DNA of 35,605 nucleotides from positions 1 to 35,605 of the IMG/VR virus record IMGVR_UViG_3300027899_000553; one strand, 5' to 3'. Below, piece by piece: positions 16,719 through 24,850 of this stretch (position 1 is the stretch's first letter; every line of letters starts with the position of its first letter). A program made the translations under genes and the position numbers. The notes under the pieces were generated by a model. The model was not told the origin of the DNA. It saw only the letters and a list, made by a program, of their open reading frames with translations, and made no database searches. This DNA is from a virus.

Positions 16719-17792
16719 ATGAAACTAAGTGATCTAGTAGCGTTTCGTAATCATCTTGACTCTTTGGCAATTACTCCTATTAAAACTCAAGCCAACATCG
16801 AAATTGAAAACGTATTGAATGCTATCGAAAGCCAAGGAGAAAATGTCAATCAACACTTAGAAATTTTAAAAGCTCGCCAAGGCATCATTATAGAAAATTT
16901 TCAAAAGTTTGAACAAGAGTTTGCTGCACTCAGAAGGGATATTAATTCAACTATTGCCGAGGATGAAAAATTCTGGTTTGAAGAAAGTCGTAAACAATAT
17001 CAAATCAAAATTGCATTAGACCTTAGTCAAACTATACTAGAACGCAGACTAAGTTTAACTGCTGAAGAGCAAGAACTTTTTCATTCTAGGGTATCACTAT
17101 ACACAAGTTGGCAACGACCTGGTCTGATTATACGGCCCGGGCGTGAAACTCTTATTAACCAAATGGTTGATAGTGATCCACTATATCTAGTAGATCGGCG
17201 CAGTGATCTAATAGAACCCGTTCTAAACGGATTTAACCCGGTTTATCAAAATCGTCTATGTGTGTATGTGGTCAAGGAAGATATTAACACAGAAATTTTA
17301 GAAGCATTGCCCAACAATCAATTTGGTATAGCACTGGTATATAATTTTTTTAATTATTGTCCGTTAGAAGTTATTAAAAAATACCTTACTGAAATATATA
17401 AAAAATTACAGCCAGGAGGGTGCGTAGTTATGACTTATAATGACTGTGATTATTGGCAAGCGGTAGTATTAGTCGAAACAAATTTCTGTACGTATACTCC
17501 CGGGCATATGGTACGAGATATTGCTCGACAGACTGGATATGAATTTTTACATACTATTACAATCAACCCAGCTAATACCTGGGTCGAACTAAAAAAACCC
17601 GGAGAGCTAACCAGTTTACGAGGCGGTCAATTATTAGCCACACCCAGTGCCAAACCTGAAGCAATCGAGATGCATCGTTTACGGTCACTGGCTAGAGAAT
17701 TTAATATGGCCAACGTAGAAGCTATAGCAAAGTACAACAAAGAACAATTAGTGGATCTAATTATTAAAAGTGGCAAAGAAAATCTGCTCTAA
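16719..17792 (+). CDS. Coiled-coil plus methyltransferase-like protein between polymerase and clamp
   Basis: 357 residues from ATG 16719, one base after the polymerase stop; a TTG 12 bases earlier is a weaker choice. Residues 1-115 are helical and probably coiled coil. The middle (about 145-285) has methyltransferase-like order, with LVYNFFNYCPLEVIKKYL and LQPGGCVVMTYND, but the Gly-rich SAM loop is degenerate (PLYLVDRRSDLIEPVLNGF). The last 35 residues (LRSLAREFNMANVEAIAKYN) look like a SAP or Rho-N-type helical motif. It may be a DNA- or replisome-associated protein rather than an active methyltransferase. Function unknown. Confidence 0.7.
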   Translation: MKLSDLVAFRNHLDSLAITPIKTQANIEIENVLNAIESQGENVNQHLEILKARQGIIIENFQKFEQEFAALRRDINSTIAEDEKFWFEESRKQYQIKIALDLSQTILERRLSLTAEEQELFHSRVSLYTSWQRPGLIIRPGRETLINQMVDSDPLYLVDRRSDLIEPVLNGFNPVYQNRLCVYVVKEDINTEILEALPNNQFGIALVYNFFNYCPLEVIKKYLTEIYKKLQPGGCVVMTYNDCDYWQAVVLVETNFCTYTPGHMVRDIARQTGYEFLHTITINPANTWVELKKPGELTSLRGGQLLATPSAKPEAIEMHRLRSLAREFNMANVEAIAKYNKEQLVDLIIKSGKENLL

Positions 17793-17796
17793 CCCA

Positions 17797-17825
17797 TTGC
17801 AAAATCTAAATAAACCCTGTACAAT
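17797..17825 (+). promoter_or_regulatory. Sigma70 promoter with nested CTAAATA box upstream of the clamp gene
   Basis: TTGCAA (17797-17802), 17-base spacer, TACAAT (17820-17825). CTAAATA (17806-17812) lies within the spacer. The leader has AAGGAG (17833-17838), eight bases before ATG 17847. The clamp gene therefore has its own strong initiation signals. Confidence 0.7.
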
Positions 17826-17846
17826 TAACTTTAAGGAGAATTACAT

Positions 17847-18569
17847 ATGAGAGACCATTTATTAGACTTAGTAGAACACACACATGACCTGGGCGTTATT
17901 GACCTGGTCAAAATTACCGGCACAGACAAAGAAACCGTTATTTCTGGACTAGCTGAAGATCGTAGCGTAGTAGTAGAAGGGGCATACGCTGGGCCAGTAG
18001 CAGACTTCATTGGCAACTTTGGTATGCCTAATTTGAGCAAATTAAAAATTCTTTTGAACTTACAAGAGTACAAAGAAAATGCCGAATTAAGTCTCACAAA
18101 GAAAGACACAGGCGCACCAGATGGCATTAACTTTAAAAATGCCGCTGGCGACTTTAAAAACAACTATCGTTTTATGGCTAGTGAAATTGTTAACGAAAAA
18201 CTTAAAACAGTCAAGTTCAAAGGTGTAAACTGGAACATTGAGTTTGAGCCAACTATCGCTAGTATTCAACGTCTTAAAATGCAAGCACAAGCCAATGCCG
18301 AAGAAGTTAACTTTCAAGCCAAAACAGAAAACGGCGATTTGAAGTTTTTCTTTGGTGATCATTCGACCCACGCAGGTAACTTTGTATTCCACCCTGGAGT
18401 AGAAGGCACACTTAAACGTGCTTGGTCTTGGCCTATCAAGACTGTGATCAGTATTCTTGATCTGACTGGTGATAAAACATTTAAGATTAGTGACGATGGT
18501 GCAGCAATGATCACCGTTGATTCTGGTCTTGCTACTTACAACTATATTCTTCCAGCACAATCTAAATGA
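17847..18569 (+). CDS. 45: Sliding clamp (T4 gp45 type)
   Basis: 240 residues; T4 gp45 has 228. It is the trimeric processivity ring that holds the polymerase on DNA and, in T4-like phages, also couples replication to late transcription. The central segment GNFGMPNLSKLKILLNLQEY followed by KENAELSL matches the gp45 pattern (GFLGIL..LVNDDAEIS). Alternating beta strands and FVFHPGVEGTLKRAWSWP follow. Context supports this: polymerase two genes upstream, own promoter and strong RBS. It overlaps the next small gene by ATGA. Confidence 0.88.
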   Translation: MRDHLLDLVEHTHDLGVIDLVKITGTDKETVISGLAEDRSVVVEGAYAGPVADFIGNFGMPNLSKLKILLNLQEYKENAELSLTKKDTGAPDGINFKNAAGDFKNNYRFMASEIVNEKLKTVKFKGVNWNIEFEPTIASIQRLKMQAQANAEEVNFQAKTENGDLKFFFGDHSTHAGNFVFHPGVEGTLKRAWSWPIKTVISILDLTGDKTFKISDDGAAMITVDSGLATYNYILPAQSK

Positions 18570-18682
18570 TTGCAGTAATTTTAGTACTCATTGAGGTTGT
18601 GGCTTTGTTTATATTAATCATTGCCTTGGCAGGAGCCATTGGTAAACTTGCAGGTAAATTCTCTGACAATGACCCAAGATAA
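18566..18682 (+). CDS. Small single-span membrane protein (38 residues)
   Basis: ATG 18566 overlaps the clamp stop as ATGA and the frame ends at 18680-18682, inside the start of dpdA. Residues 2-28 are almost all Ile, Leu, Val, Ala (MIAVILVLIEVVALFI), a single membrane span, followed by GKLAGKFSDNDPR. Overlap with both neighbours and a clean start argue that it is real. Its role is unknown; a small inner-membrane protein or lysis-related peptide are guesses. Confidence 0.6.
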   Translation: MIAVILVLIEVVALFILIIALAGAIGKLAGKFSDNDPR

Positions 18683-20366
18683 TCTAACCGTAAAACAAAA
18701 CGACTATGCGGTATTCCTACCGGCTATCAGTGGGTTCTATGCTACTTACATAGGTAAACAACGAGATCCTGTAAACGGCCCTTATGTAGACCCCAAGACT
18801 CGCATGCCAGCAGGTATGCAGGACATGGAAATGATGAACTGGCTTAACAGTAGCAAAGGTCTATTTCCATACAAGTGGAGTCTATACTCAGGTGGTCATG
18901 CCAACTTAGATTTGAACAAGCAAGATTGGTCTGAGGATATGGTTCGTAGTCGTGAGCCTGGCACAGTAATGCTAGGTGACTCGGGCGGATTCCAGATCGC
19001 TAAAGGCCTGTGGGAAGGTGAATGGCGCGACCCGACCAGCCCAGAAGTTTTGTCCAAGATGGCCGAACTTAAGGCCAAAGGTGTTGAGCATATATTAGAT
19101 CTTAAACCAGATGGTACACCCAAGCACGACAAGAATGGCAACAAAAAGTATGCTAAAATTGACCATGTTAAAAACTATCAAAATCTGTTAGACGCCGCAC
19201 AGAAGAAGCGTGAAGCGGTACTTAAATGGTTAGATGGTGTTGCTGATTATGGCATGACCTTAGACATACCAACTTGGGTTATACATGACAAAAATGCCAG
19301 CGACAAGTGTGGAATTACTACATTAGAAGAAGCCGTAGCGGCTACCAAGTATAACAATGACTACTATATGCGTTATCGCAAAGGTGCCAAGAATGGTGGT
19401 ATGAAAGTGCTTAATGTTTTACAAGGTGCTAATCATGCCGATGCAGACCGTTGGTACGACACTATGAAACACTATTGTGATCCCACTGTGTATCCTGACA
19501 CGCACTTTGATGGTTGGAGTATGGGTGGGCAGAACATGTGTGATGTCCACTTGGTATTAAAACGTTTAGTGGCATTACGACACGATAACTTGTTACAAGA
19601 AGGTGTACACGATTGGATGCACTTCTTGGGCACAAGTAAATTAGAATGGGCAGTATTACTTACAGACATTCAAAGAGCCGTGCGTAAGTATGTTAATCCA
19701 AGTTTTACTATCTCGTTTGACTGTGCAAGCCCATTCCTAGCTACTGCTAACGGACAGGTGTATCATCATATTGACCTTCCACACAACGACAAATGGTGTT
19801 ATCGTATGAGTCCTATTGCCGATGACAAGAAGTATAGTACAGACACTCGCCCATATGGACAAGCAGTTGTAGCAGATGGCCTAGTTGATCACTTTGACGA
19901 AAGTCCAATTAGTCTGCAATTACAAATGAAAGATGTTTGCTACTATCAACCCGGTATGCTTAACAAAATTGGCAAGGAAGGCAAGACATCGTGGGATTCG
20001 TTTAGCTATGCATTGTTAATGGGGCATAATGTTTGGATGCACTTAGAAGCGGTACAACGTGCCAACCGTGAATACGATAACGGATCGTTCCCTGCTATGA
20101 TGTGGCACCAAAATGGTGATCATGCTCGATTTAAAGACATTGTAGATGCTATCTTTGCCACACCGGACCGTGCGGAAGCCGACGCTATCATCGAACACTA
20201 CGACCGTTATTGGATGGACATTATCGGTACTCGTGGATTCAAAGGCAAGAAGGCCAAAAATGCACACAGCCAATTTAATGCCTTGTTTGAAGAAGATATT
20301 GCAAACAGCGAAAGCGAAGACGAAGTAGAATTTGACGAGTCTAAATTAGATAAACTGGAGGCCTAA
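18669..20366 (+). CDS. dpdA: 7-deazaguanine DNA transglycosylase DpdA (TGT paralog)
   Basis: 565 residues from ATG 18669, inside the end of the preceding small gene; an upstream TTG is less likely. DpdA exchanges guanine in DNA for a 7-deazaguanine base, as tRNA-guanine transglycosylase does in tRNA. TGT landmarks: DSGGFQ 104-109 (general-base Asp), VLNVLQGAN and FDGWSMGGQNM in place of the VQGG and AIGGL segments, and SFDCASP with D351 as the likely nucleophile. The zinc-binding CxCxxC of TGT is absent, as is usual in phage forms. It is far longer than bacterial TGT (about 375). folE, queD and queE lie downstream in the same window, which supports the call. Confidence 0.85.
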   Translation: MTQDNLTVKQNDYAVFLPAISGFYATYIGKQRDPVNGPYVDPKTRMPAGMQDMEMMNWLNSSKGLFPYKWSLYSGGHANLDLNKQDWSEDMVRSREPGTVMLGDSGGFQIAKGLWEGEWRDPTSPEVLSKMAELKAKGVEHILDLKPDGTPKHDKNGNKKYAKIDHVKNYQNLLDAAQKKREAVLKWLDGVADYGMTLDIPTWVIHDKNASDKCGITTLEEAVAATKYNNDYYMRYRKGAKNGGMKVLNVLQGANHADADRWYDTMKHYCDPTVYPDTHFDGWSMGGQNMCDVHLVLKRLVALRHDNLLQEGVHDWMHFLGTSKLEWAVLLTDIQRAVRKYVNPSFTISFDCASPFLATANGQVYHHIDLPHNDKWCYRMSPIADDKKYSTDTRPYGQAVVADGLVDHFDESPISLQLQMKDVCYYQPGMLNKIGKEGKTSWDSFSYALLMGHNVWMHLEAVQRANREYDNGSFPAMMWHQNGDHARFKDIVDAIFATPDRAEADAIIEHYDRYWMDIIGTRGFKGKKAKNAHSQFNALFEEDIANSESEDEVEFDESKLDKLEA

Positions 20367-20572
20367 TGTCCTGGGAAAAAAGAATTAAACATTTGGAAGA
20401 AGCACACCAAGCACTCAACAAAAGAATTGATGGTTTGGAAAGCACCGGAGTATTCAACGACGTTGAAATAAACGATTTGAAGAAACAACGGTTGCAATTA
20501 AAGCAACAAATTGTTATACTTAAACAAGATCATCAACCCTCAATCCATTATAATACGGAACAAAATGATTAG
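20366..20572 (+). CDS. Small coiled-coil protein (YdcH/DUF465-like)
   Basis: 68 residues, TAATG overlap with dpdA. It is a two-helix hairpin with heptad pattern: HLEEAHQALNKRIDGLE, short turn, then DLKKQRLQLKQQIVILK. The second helix resembles the LKKxRLxLKDxI motif of DUF465/YdcH proteins, which are small and of unknown function. It overlaps the next gene by 8 bases. Confidence 0.65.
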   Translation: MSWEKRIKHLEEAHQALNKRIDGLESTGVFNDVEINDLKKQRLQLKQQIVILKQDHQPSIHYNTEQND

Positions 20573-21080
20573 AGCTGGACACGAAGAAGTAAGTTTCTTT
20601 ATAGGAACCGAAGTAGAACACACTCCTGCGTTTGGGCGTCGAACATTGTTTGTAGTAGGTGTACAAGATTCGCAGATTATTCAACAAGAAGCCAAGAACA
20701 ATGATTGCGAGCATATCTATTTTGGTGCCAATCAAAGTTTTCCTGGGTTAGCAACCAACGATGCAGATGGATGGCAAGATTGGGAAGTCATGGTACAAGA
20801 CTGTTTAGAAGCTGGTTGGTTATGTACACTTGACTTAGATGTTGATCAAGTTGAAGGCTTGCTTGAATCAGCACTAGTAGAGTTTCACAACTTTATCCCA
20901 ATGATTTCCGTTAAACTTCCTTACATTAAACAACTTGGATACAATGCTACTCTTAAAATTGATGACAAAGACTTTGCAGCAACAAACCCAGGCGTCTGGT
21001 GCCACTCGTTACACGACTTACAAAAACGTGAGGTGTTTACTGACTGGTCTAAATATACCAAGGACGAGATAATACAATGA
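20565..21080 (+). CDS. Conserved phage protein of unknown function
   Basis: 171 residues from ATG 20565; a longer reading from 20511 would run through the coiled-coil gene. Notable segments are FFIGTEVEHTPAFGRRTLFV, HIYFGANQSFP, LCTLDLDVDQVEGLLE, FIPMISVKLPYI and NATLKIDDKDFAATNPGVW. Alternating strands and helices with TLKIDD near the end suggest an alpha/beta enzyme-like fold, perhaps a barrel. I associate the family with T4-like phages but not with any function. Neighbours are DNA-modification genes, so a role there is possible. Confidence 0.7.
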   Translation: MIRAGHEEVSFFIGTEVEHTPAFGRRTLFVVGVQDSQIIQQEAKNNDCEHIYFGANQSFPGLATNDADGWQDWEVMVQDCLEAGWLCTLDLDVDQVEGLLESALVEFHNFIPMISVKLPYIKQLGYNATLKIDDKDFAATNPGVWCHSLHDLQKREVFTDWSKYTKDEIIQ

Positions 21081-21361
21081 TTAGAATGATTTGGGAAAAG
21101 ATGATGAAGTGGGGTTGGGATTACAATCGCGACCTACGAGATATCTCCATTGGCCTTGTAGATGATAGCATTAACGGTATTGATTTGCCAGATCCTATCA
21201 CTTTTAGAGTGCAAATGGTGTCAGGCGGTACAGTAGTCGAAACACGCTGGTACGATCACAAGAAGGATAACAACATTACCAAACTTCATATTGTGACCAG
21301 CGAAGAAAACTTAGCAGAATCTATTGGTAAAATTGTAACTATGGAACTATTGCAAAAATGA
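21077..21361 (+). CDS. Small conserved phage protein
   Basis: 94 residues, ATGA overlaps at both ends. The start is MIRMIWEKMMKWGWDYNRD, an amphipathic helix rich in Met and Trp, followed by strands with GGTVVETRWYD and a short helix. I recognise the general pattern from T4-like phages but know of no function. Close coupling to its neighbours suggests a shared transcript with dpdA. Confidence 0.65.
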   Translation: MIRMIWEKMMKWGWDYNRDLRDISIGLVDDSINGIDLPDPITFRVQMVSGGTVVETRWYDHKKDNNITKLHIVTSEENLAESIGKIVTMELLQK

Positions 21362-21819
21362 TACAAGCAGAACGTGAAATTATTGAACGCATCAAAGAAG
21401 CCGCACACAGACAAATATGGGTTACCTTTCGTAAGGAAGGTATTCATTGCTATCCAGCGGCTGCAACAGATCCCAAGTTAAATACAGCTGGAGAATATGA
21501 TGTATCGTTCCTTGCTAATCCTCATCGCCATATCTTTCATTTCAGGGTGTCAATCGATGTCTTCCATAACGACAGAGATATCGAATTCATCCAATTCAAA
21601 CGCTGGCTCGAGAATCTCTATTCCAGTAACAACTCTAATTCGGGTTCCGTTTTAGAACTAGACTGGAAAAGTTGTGAGATGATTGCAGACGACCTATATA
21701 TACAAATAGCAGATCGTTATCCAGGTCGTGCTGTAGTAATTGAAGTATCCGAAGACGGCGAGAACGGATGCTCCATTAGTTATAACCTTACTCGTCCAAC
21801 ACACTCAACTGTAATTTAA
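21358..21819 (+). CDS. QueD-like T-fold protein
   Basis: 153 residues. The segment NPHRHIFHFRVSIDVFHND (H56, H58, H61) matches the HGHxF...V zinc strand of 6-pyruvoyl-tetrahydropterin synthase/QueD. SCEMIADDLYIQIADRYPG and VVIEVSEDGENG match the later helix and the glutamate-bearing strand of that fold. The QueD pair DH..LN and its catalytic Cys context are not evident. It is therefore a QueD paralog rather than a second QueD. It lies in the dpdA transcription unit, so it may tailor the deazaguanine precursor, but this is inference; it might also be a structural relative without this role. Confidence 0.6.
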   Translation: MIQAEREIIERIKEAAHRQIWVTFRKEGIHCYPAAATDPKLNTAGEYDVSFLANPHRHIFHFRVSIDVFHNDRDIEFIQFKRWLENLYSSNNSNSGSVLELDWKSCEMIADDLYIQIADRYPGRAVVIEVSEDGENGCSISYNLTRPTHSTVI

Positions 21820-21832
21820 TAAAGGAAATACC

Positions 21833-22060
21833 ATGGGCAAGCCCCAACATCGTGTAAACCCTAGAGCTGTACAAGCATTTGAAGATTTATCACTCTACTT
21901 GGAATTTTGCAAGGACTACGGATACAGATACAACGAAGCAGACTTGTACAACTTCAAGAGCTATGCTTGGCAACAGTACAACAAGTTCACACAAGGCAAG
22001 AACGCCAAGAACATGTGGGAAGAAGATACTCGCAGATTCTCAGGATACCGCCGTGCGTAA
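21833..22060 (+). CDS. Small conserved T4-like phage protein
   Basis: 75 residues with AAAGGA upstream of ATG 21833. It starts MGKPQHRVNPRAVQAFEDLS and continues YLEFCKDYGYRYNEADLYN, a helical protein ending in a basic segment. I associate this pattern with a widespread T4-like marine phage family of unknown function. It overlaps the glycosyltransferase start by 8 bases. Confidence 0.75.
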   Translation: MGKPQHRVNPRAVQAFEDLSLYLEFCKDYGYRYNEADLYNFKSYAWQQYNKFTQGKNAKNMWEEDTRRFSGYRRA

Positions 22061-23255
22061 GTTATTCTACATGGGGTTGGAGTCGTATGAAGCACGATAC
22101 ACTCTACAACTTACTGAATGGAATCGTCGTGTATTTGATCAACGTGGACTAGATGTAGTTTATGTTCCTGGCAACACTATTGACAATACTCAAAGTATCA
22201 GTGTAGGCCAAGTGTTAGACGCCCACGGTCGTAGTTATTTTAGCATGAGCCAAATGATGAACCTGGTTCAGATGATGAGAAACGGAGAAGTTACCAATGA
22301 AGATGTTATCTATTTTGAAGACATGTTTCAACCGGGTATCGAAAGCCTACCTTACATTATGGATCAAATTCCAAGTGAGCAAAGGCCTCGTGTATTTGTG
22401 CGTTGCCTTGCACAGGCTATCGACCCTGACGATTTTGTACACGTTTGGGGCATGGCGGAGTGGATGTCGACTTACGAAAAAATGGTCAACTGCTTTGTTA
22501 GCGGCGTCTTAGCCACTAACGAAGAGATGGTTGCTCATATGCGTATTGCAGGCTGGAAGGCTCCAATCTACAATATTTCAGGATTAGCATTTGGCAAAGA
22601 AGAAGTTTTAGAGCGTATAGGTGGCTCGCAAAATATTAAACCGTTTGACCAACGCAAGATGCGTGTGGGCTTTGCCGCTAGGTTTGATCAAGAGAAACAA
22701 CCAGACTTTTACATGGACTTGATTGAAATGTGGGCAACTCAAGGGCCATATCCTGTAGAGTTTGCTATATTCCAAGGCGGTCCATTGCGTAGTAATAATC
22801 AGAAGTATATAGATCGTGCTAGAAATTTACAAGCTCGCGGACTACTTACAATTTACAAGGACTTGAAGAAAAATGATTATTATAATTTGGTCAACGATAG
22901 CCGTGTGCTTTTTAATTGTGCTTTACAAGATTGGGTATCTAACACAGTATCAGAAGCTGATACTCTTGGTTGTAATGTGCTATATCCTGCTTATCGTAGT
23001 TTCCCAGAAACCTTTGCCGATGACCCAAATAGGCTCTATATCCCCTGGTCAATCGACGATGCTTTTCACAAGTTAGATAATTTGTTAAAGGCTCCACATC
23101 ACAACATGGGTTTAATTAGTGACTGGACCGACGGTACTGTAGATCGTGTTGTAGACATCTTAGAAGGCAAGGGCGAACAGTGGAATCGTGCAGGCAATAG
23201 ATATCGTGATCATGTGAGTCGACCCAAATATCATGTAAGGAAAATTGAAGAATGA
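22053..23255 (+). CDS. GT-B glycosyltransferase (group 1/GT4-like)
   Basis: 400 residues from GTG 22053, overlapping the preceding stop; the frame is open further upstream but that part shadows the previous gene. N-terminal half: KLFYMGLESYEARY and a Rossmann-like pattern with IYFEDMF. C-terminal half: VGFAARFDQEKQP (205-217), FNCALQDWVSNTVSEADTLG with E301 and CNVLYPAYRSFPE, the usual nucleotide-sugar-binding region of GT4 enzymes. It probably transfers a sugar from an NDP-sugar; acceptor unknown. It overlaps the epimerase gene by ATGA. Confidence 0.8.
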   Translation: MRKLFYMGLESYEARYTLQLTEWNRRVFDQRGLDVVYVPGNTIDNTQSISVGQVLDAHGRSYFSMSQMMNLVQMMRNGEVTNEDVIYFEDMFQPGIESLPYIMDQIPSEQRPRVFVRCLAQAIDPDDFVHVWGMAEWMSTYEKMVNCFVSGVLATNEEMVAHMRIAGWKAPIYNISGLAFGKEEVLERIGGSQNIKPFDQRKMRVGFAARFDQEKQPDFYMDLIEMWATQGPYPVEFAIFQGGPLRSNNQKYIDRARNLQARGLLTIYKDLKKNDYYNLVNDSRVLFNCALQDWVSNTVSEADTLGCNVLYPAYRSFPETFADDPNRLYIPWSIDDAFHKLDNLLKAPHHNMGLISDWTDGTVDRVVDILEGKGEQWNRAGNRYRDHVSRPKYHVRKIEE

Positions 23256-24202
23256 GAGTTATTGTAACTGGCGGTGCTGGATATATTGGTGGCGAAACTG
23301 TTCTTAAATTGCTAGATGCTGGTCACAGTGTGTTTGCTATTGATCGAGTTGCGCCAGGCGAGAATCTTAAAGATTGTGGTGCTAAGTGGCTCACTGATGA
23401 TGTAGTCGGTGAAATAGCTTTGGATACCATTAAAAACTTCAAACCGGATGCTGTTATTCATTGTGCAGGAACTAGTTTGGTTGGTCCAAGTCTAATTAAC
23501 CCAGAAGATTATTATTACAATAACTTTATAAAAACTAAAACTCTTGTTGATTACATTGTTGACAATCAGCTTGGTGCAAGATTTATTTTTTCCAGTAGCG
23601 CAGCCACTTACGGAAGTCCCATAATGACTCCTTGCCAAGAAGTGGATCCATGTGAACCTATTAGTCCGTATGGCGAAAGCAAACTTATGATCGAATGGTT
23701 ACTTAAAAGTTATCATCGTGCATATGGATTAGACTATGTGGCATTCCGTTATTTCAATGCCTGTGGCGCTGACAGTCAAGGACGTCATGGTCAAGCACCC
23801 AAGGCCACACATATTATTGCTCGAGCATTAGAAGCAATAAAAGATAACACAGGTGGATTTGTACTTAACGGTAAAGATTTTGATACAGAAGATGGAACGT
23901 GTGTAAGAGATTATATTCACGTAGAGGATCTAGCCGATGCTCACATTTTAGCTATGGATACAGCAATACCTAGCGATGTTTACAATCTAGGAACCAATCA
24001 AGGTTATAGTAATCTACAGATTTTACACGGTGCAATTAAAGTAACCGGTAAAGATCTAGAATATAGTATTGGACCACAACGTGAAGGCGATCCTGCTATA
24101 TTAACTGCCGATGCTGCCAAGTTTATGAGTGCAAGTAGTTGGCAACCCAAGTTTGATCTTAAAAATATGATCGAGCATGCCTGGGTCTGGTATAACAGAT
24201 GA
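23252..24202 (+). CDS. NAD-dependent sugar epimerase (GalE-like)
   Basis: 316 residues, extended SDR family. NAD-binding TGGAGYIG (6-13), catalytic Ser in FSSSAATYGSP (114-116), Y140-GES-K144. The segment LDYVAFRYFNACGADSQGRHGQ followed by APKATHII and RDYIHVEDLADAH is typical of UDP-glucose 4-epimerase, which interconverts UDP-glucose and UDP-galactose. E. coli GalE has 338 residues, so this is full length. Exact sugar specificity is not certain. Adjacent to glycosyltransferase and aminotransferase genes. Confidence 0.85.
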   Translation: MRVIVTGGAGYIGGETVLKLLDAGHSVFAIDRVAPGENLKDCGAKWLTDDVVGEIALDTIKNFKPDAVIHCAGTSLVGPSLINPEDYYYNNFIKTKTLVDYIVDNQLGARFIFSSSAATYGSPIMTPCQEVDPCEPISPYGESKLMIEWLLKSYHRAYGLDYVAFRYFNACGADSQGRHGQAPKATHIIARALEAIKDNTGGFVLNGKDFDTEDGTCVRDYIHVEDLADAHILAMDTAIPSDVYNLGTNQGYSNLQILHGAIKVTGKDLEYSIGPQREGDPAILTADAAKFMSASSWQPKFDLKNMIEHAWVWYNR

Positions 24203-24780
24203 GCTTTCAGGCTTTGTTTGATTTTGAGCAAGCGTTAGCAGACTATACTGGTGCGCCTTATGTGGTATTAACTGATGGATGTACTCATGCCCTAGAGTTA
24301 TGCCTGCGCTATGACCGTCCTCAAATGTTGGCCTTTACAGCGTTTACCTATTTGAGTGTGCCCATGCTCATGCATCATCTCAAAATCAATTATGTGCTGA
24401 CCAGTGAAGAATGGACTGGTGAATATCAACTGCACGGTACTAGGATTTGGGATAGTGCTCGTCGACTAGAACACAACATGTATCGCCCTGGACAACTACA
24501 ATGTTTAAGTTTTGGGTGGACCAAACCTTTATACCTTGGACGAGTGGGTGCTATATTGTTAGATGATGAAACAACGTATCAGACTTTAAGTGCCTGGCGT
24601 TCAGACGGTAGAAATTTACGATTAACACCATGGGAAACTCAACAGACGTTTGGTCTTGGTTGGCATTACTGTCCTAGTTTAGAATTGTGTAAGCAAGGAC
24701 TTGAAGCATTACCTAAAGTACAACCTCAAAGTCAAAAAATTGATTATCCAGATTGTAGAAATATTCAAATTGTCCATTGA
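24199..24780 (+). CDS. Short DegT/DnrJ-type aminotransferase-like protein
   Basis: 193 residues against about 370 for sugar aminotransferases. Present are the PLP region: TDGCTHALELCL (21-36), IWDSAR with D85, and SFGWTKPLYLGRVGAIL with K109 as the likely PLP lysine. The C-terminal small domain is mostly missing, and the frame ends with its own stop, not a frameshift visible in the neighbouring frames. It could be a minimal enzyme, a dimer partner or a decaying gene. The -35 of the folE promoter overlaps its stop codon. Confidence 0.65.
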   Translation: MSFQALFDFEQALADYTGAPYVVLTDGCTHALELCLRYDRPQMLAFTAFTYLSVPMLMHHLKINYVLTSEEWTGEYQLHGTRIWDSARRLEHNMYRPGQLQCLSFGWTKPLYLGRVGAILLDDETTYQTLSAWRSDGRNLRLTPWETQQTFGLGWHYCPSLELCKQGLEALPKVQPQSQKIDYPDCRNIQIVH

Positions 24781-24805
24781 CATTTGCCTAAATAACCCTT
24801 ATAAT
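24777..24805 (+). promoter_or_regulatory. Consensus sigma70 promoter for folE with nested CTAAATA
   Basis: TTGACA (24777-24782), 17-base spacer, TATAAT (24800-24805): both hexamers are perfect consensus. CTAAATA (24788-24794) lies in the spacer. The leader has a small GGTC/GACC hairpin (24818-24831) and GGAG upstream of the TTG start. Confidence 0.88.
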
Positions 24806-24850
24806 AGCAGTAAGACTGGTCATCCACGACCCTAACTCGGAGAAACAGAA

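Noticed and set aside
20549-20554. TATAAT before the gene at 20565
   Set aside because: No -35 hexamer at a suitable distance and it lies in the coiled-coil gene; not enough for a promoter.
21879-22052. Longer N-terminus for the glycosyltransferase
   Set aside because: This part overlaps the conserved 75-residue gene fully and has no family resemblance; GTG 22053 starts right at the fold.
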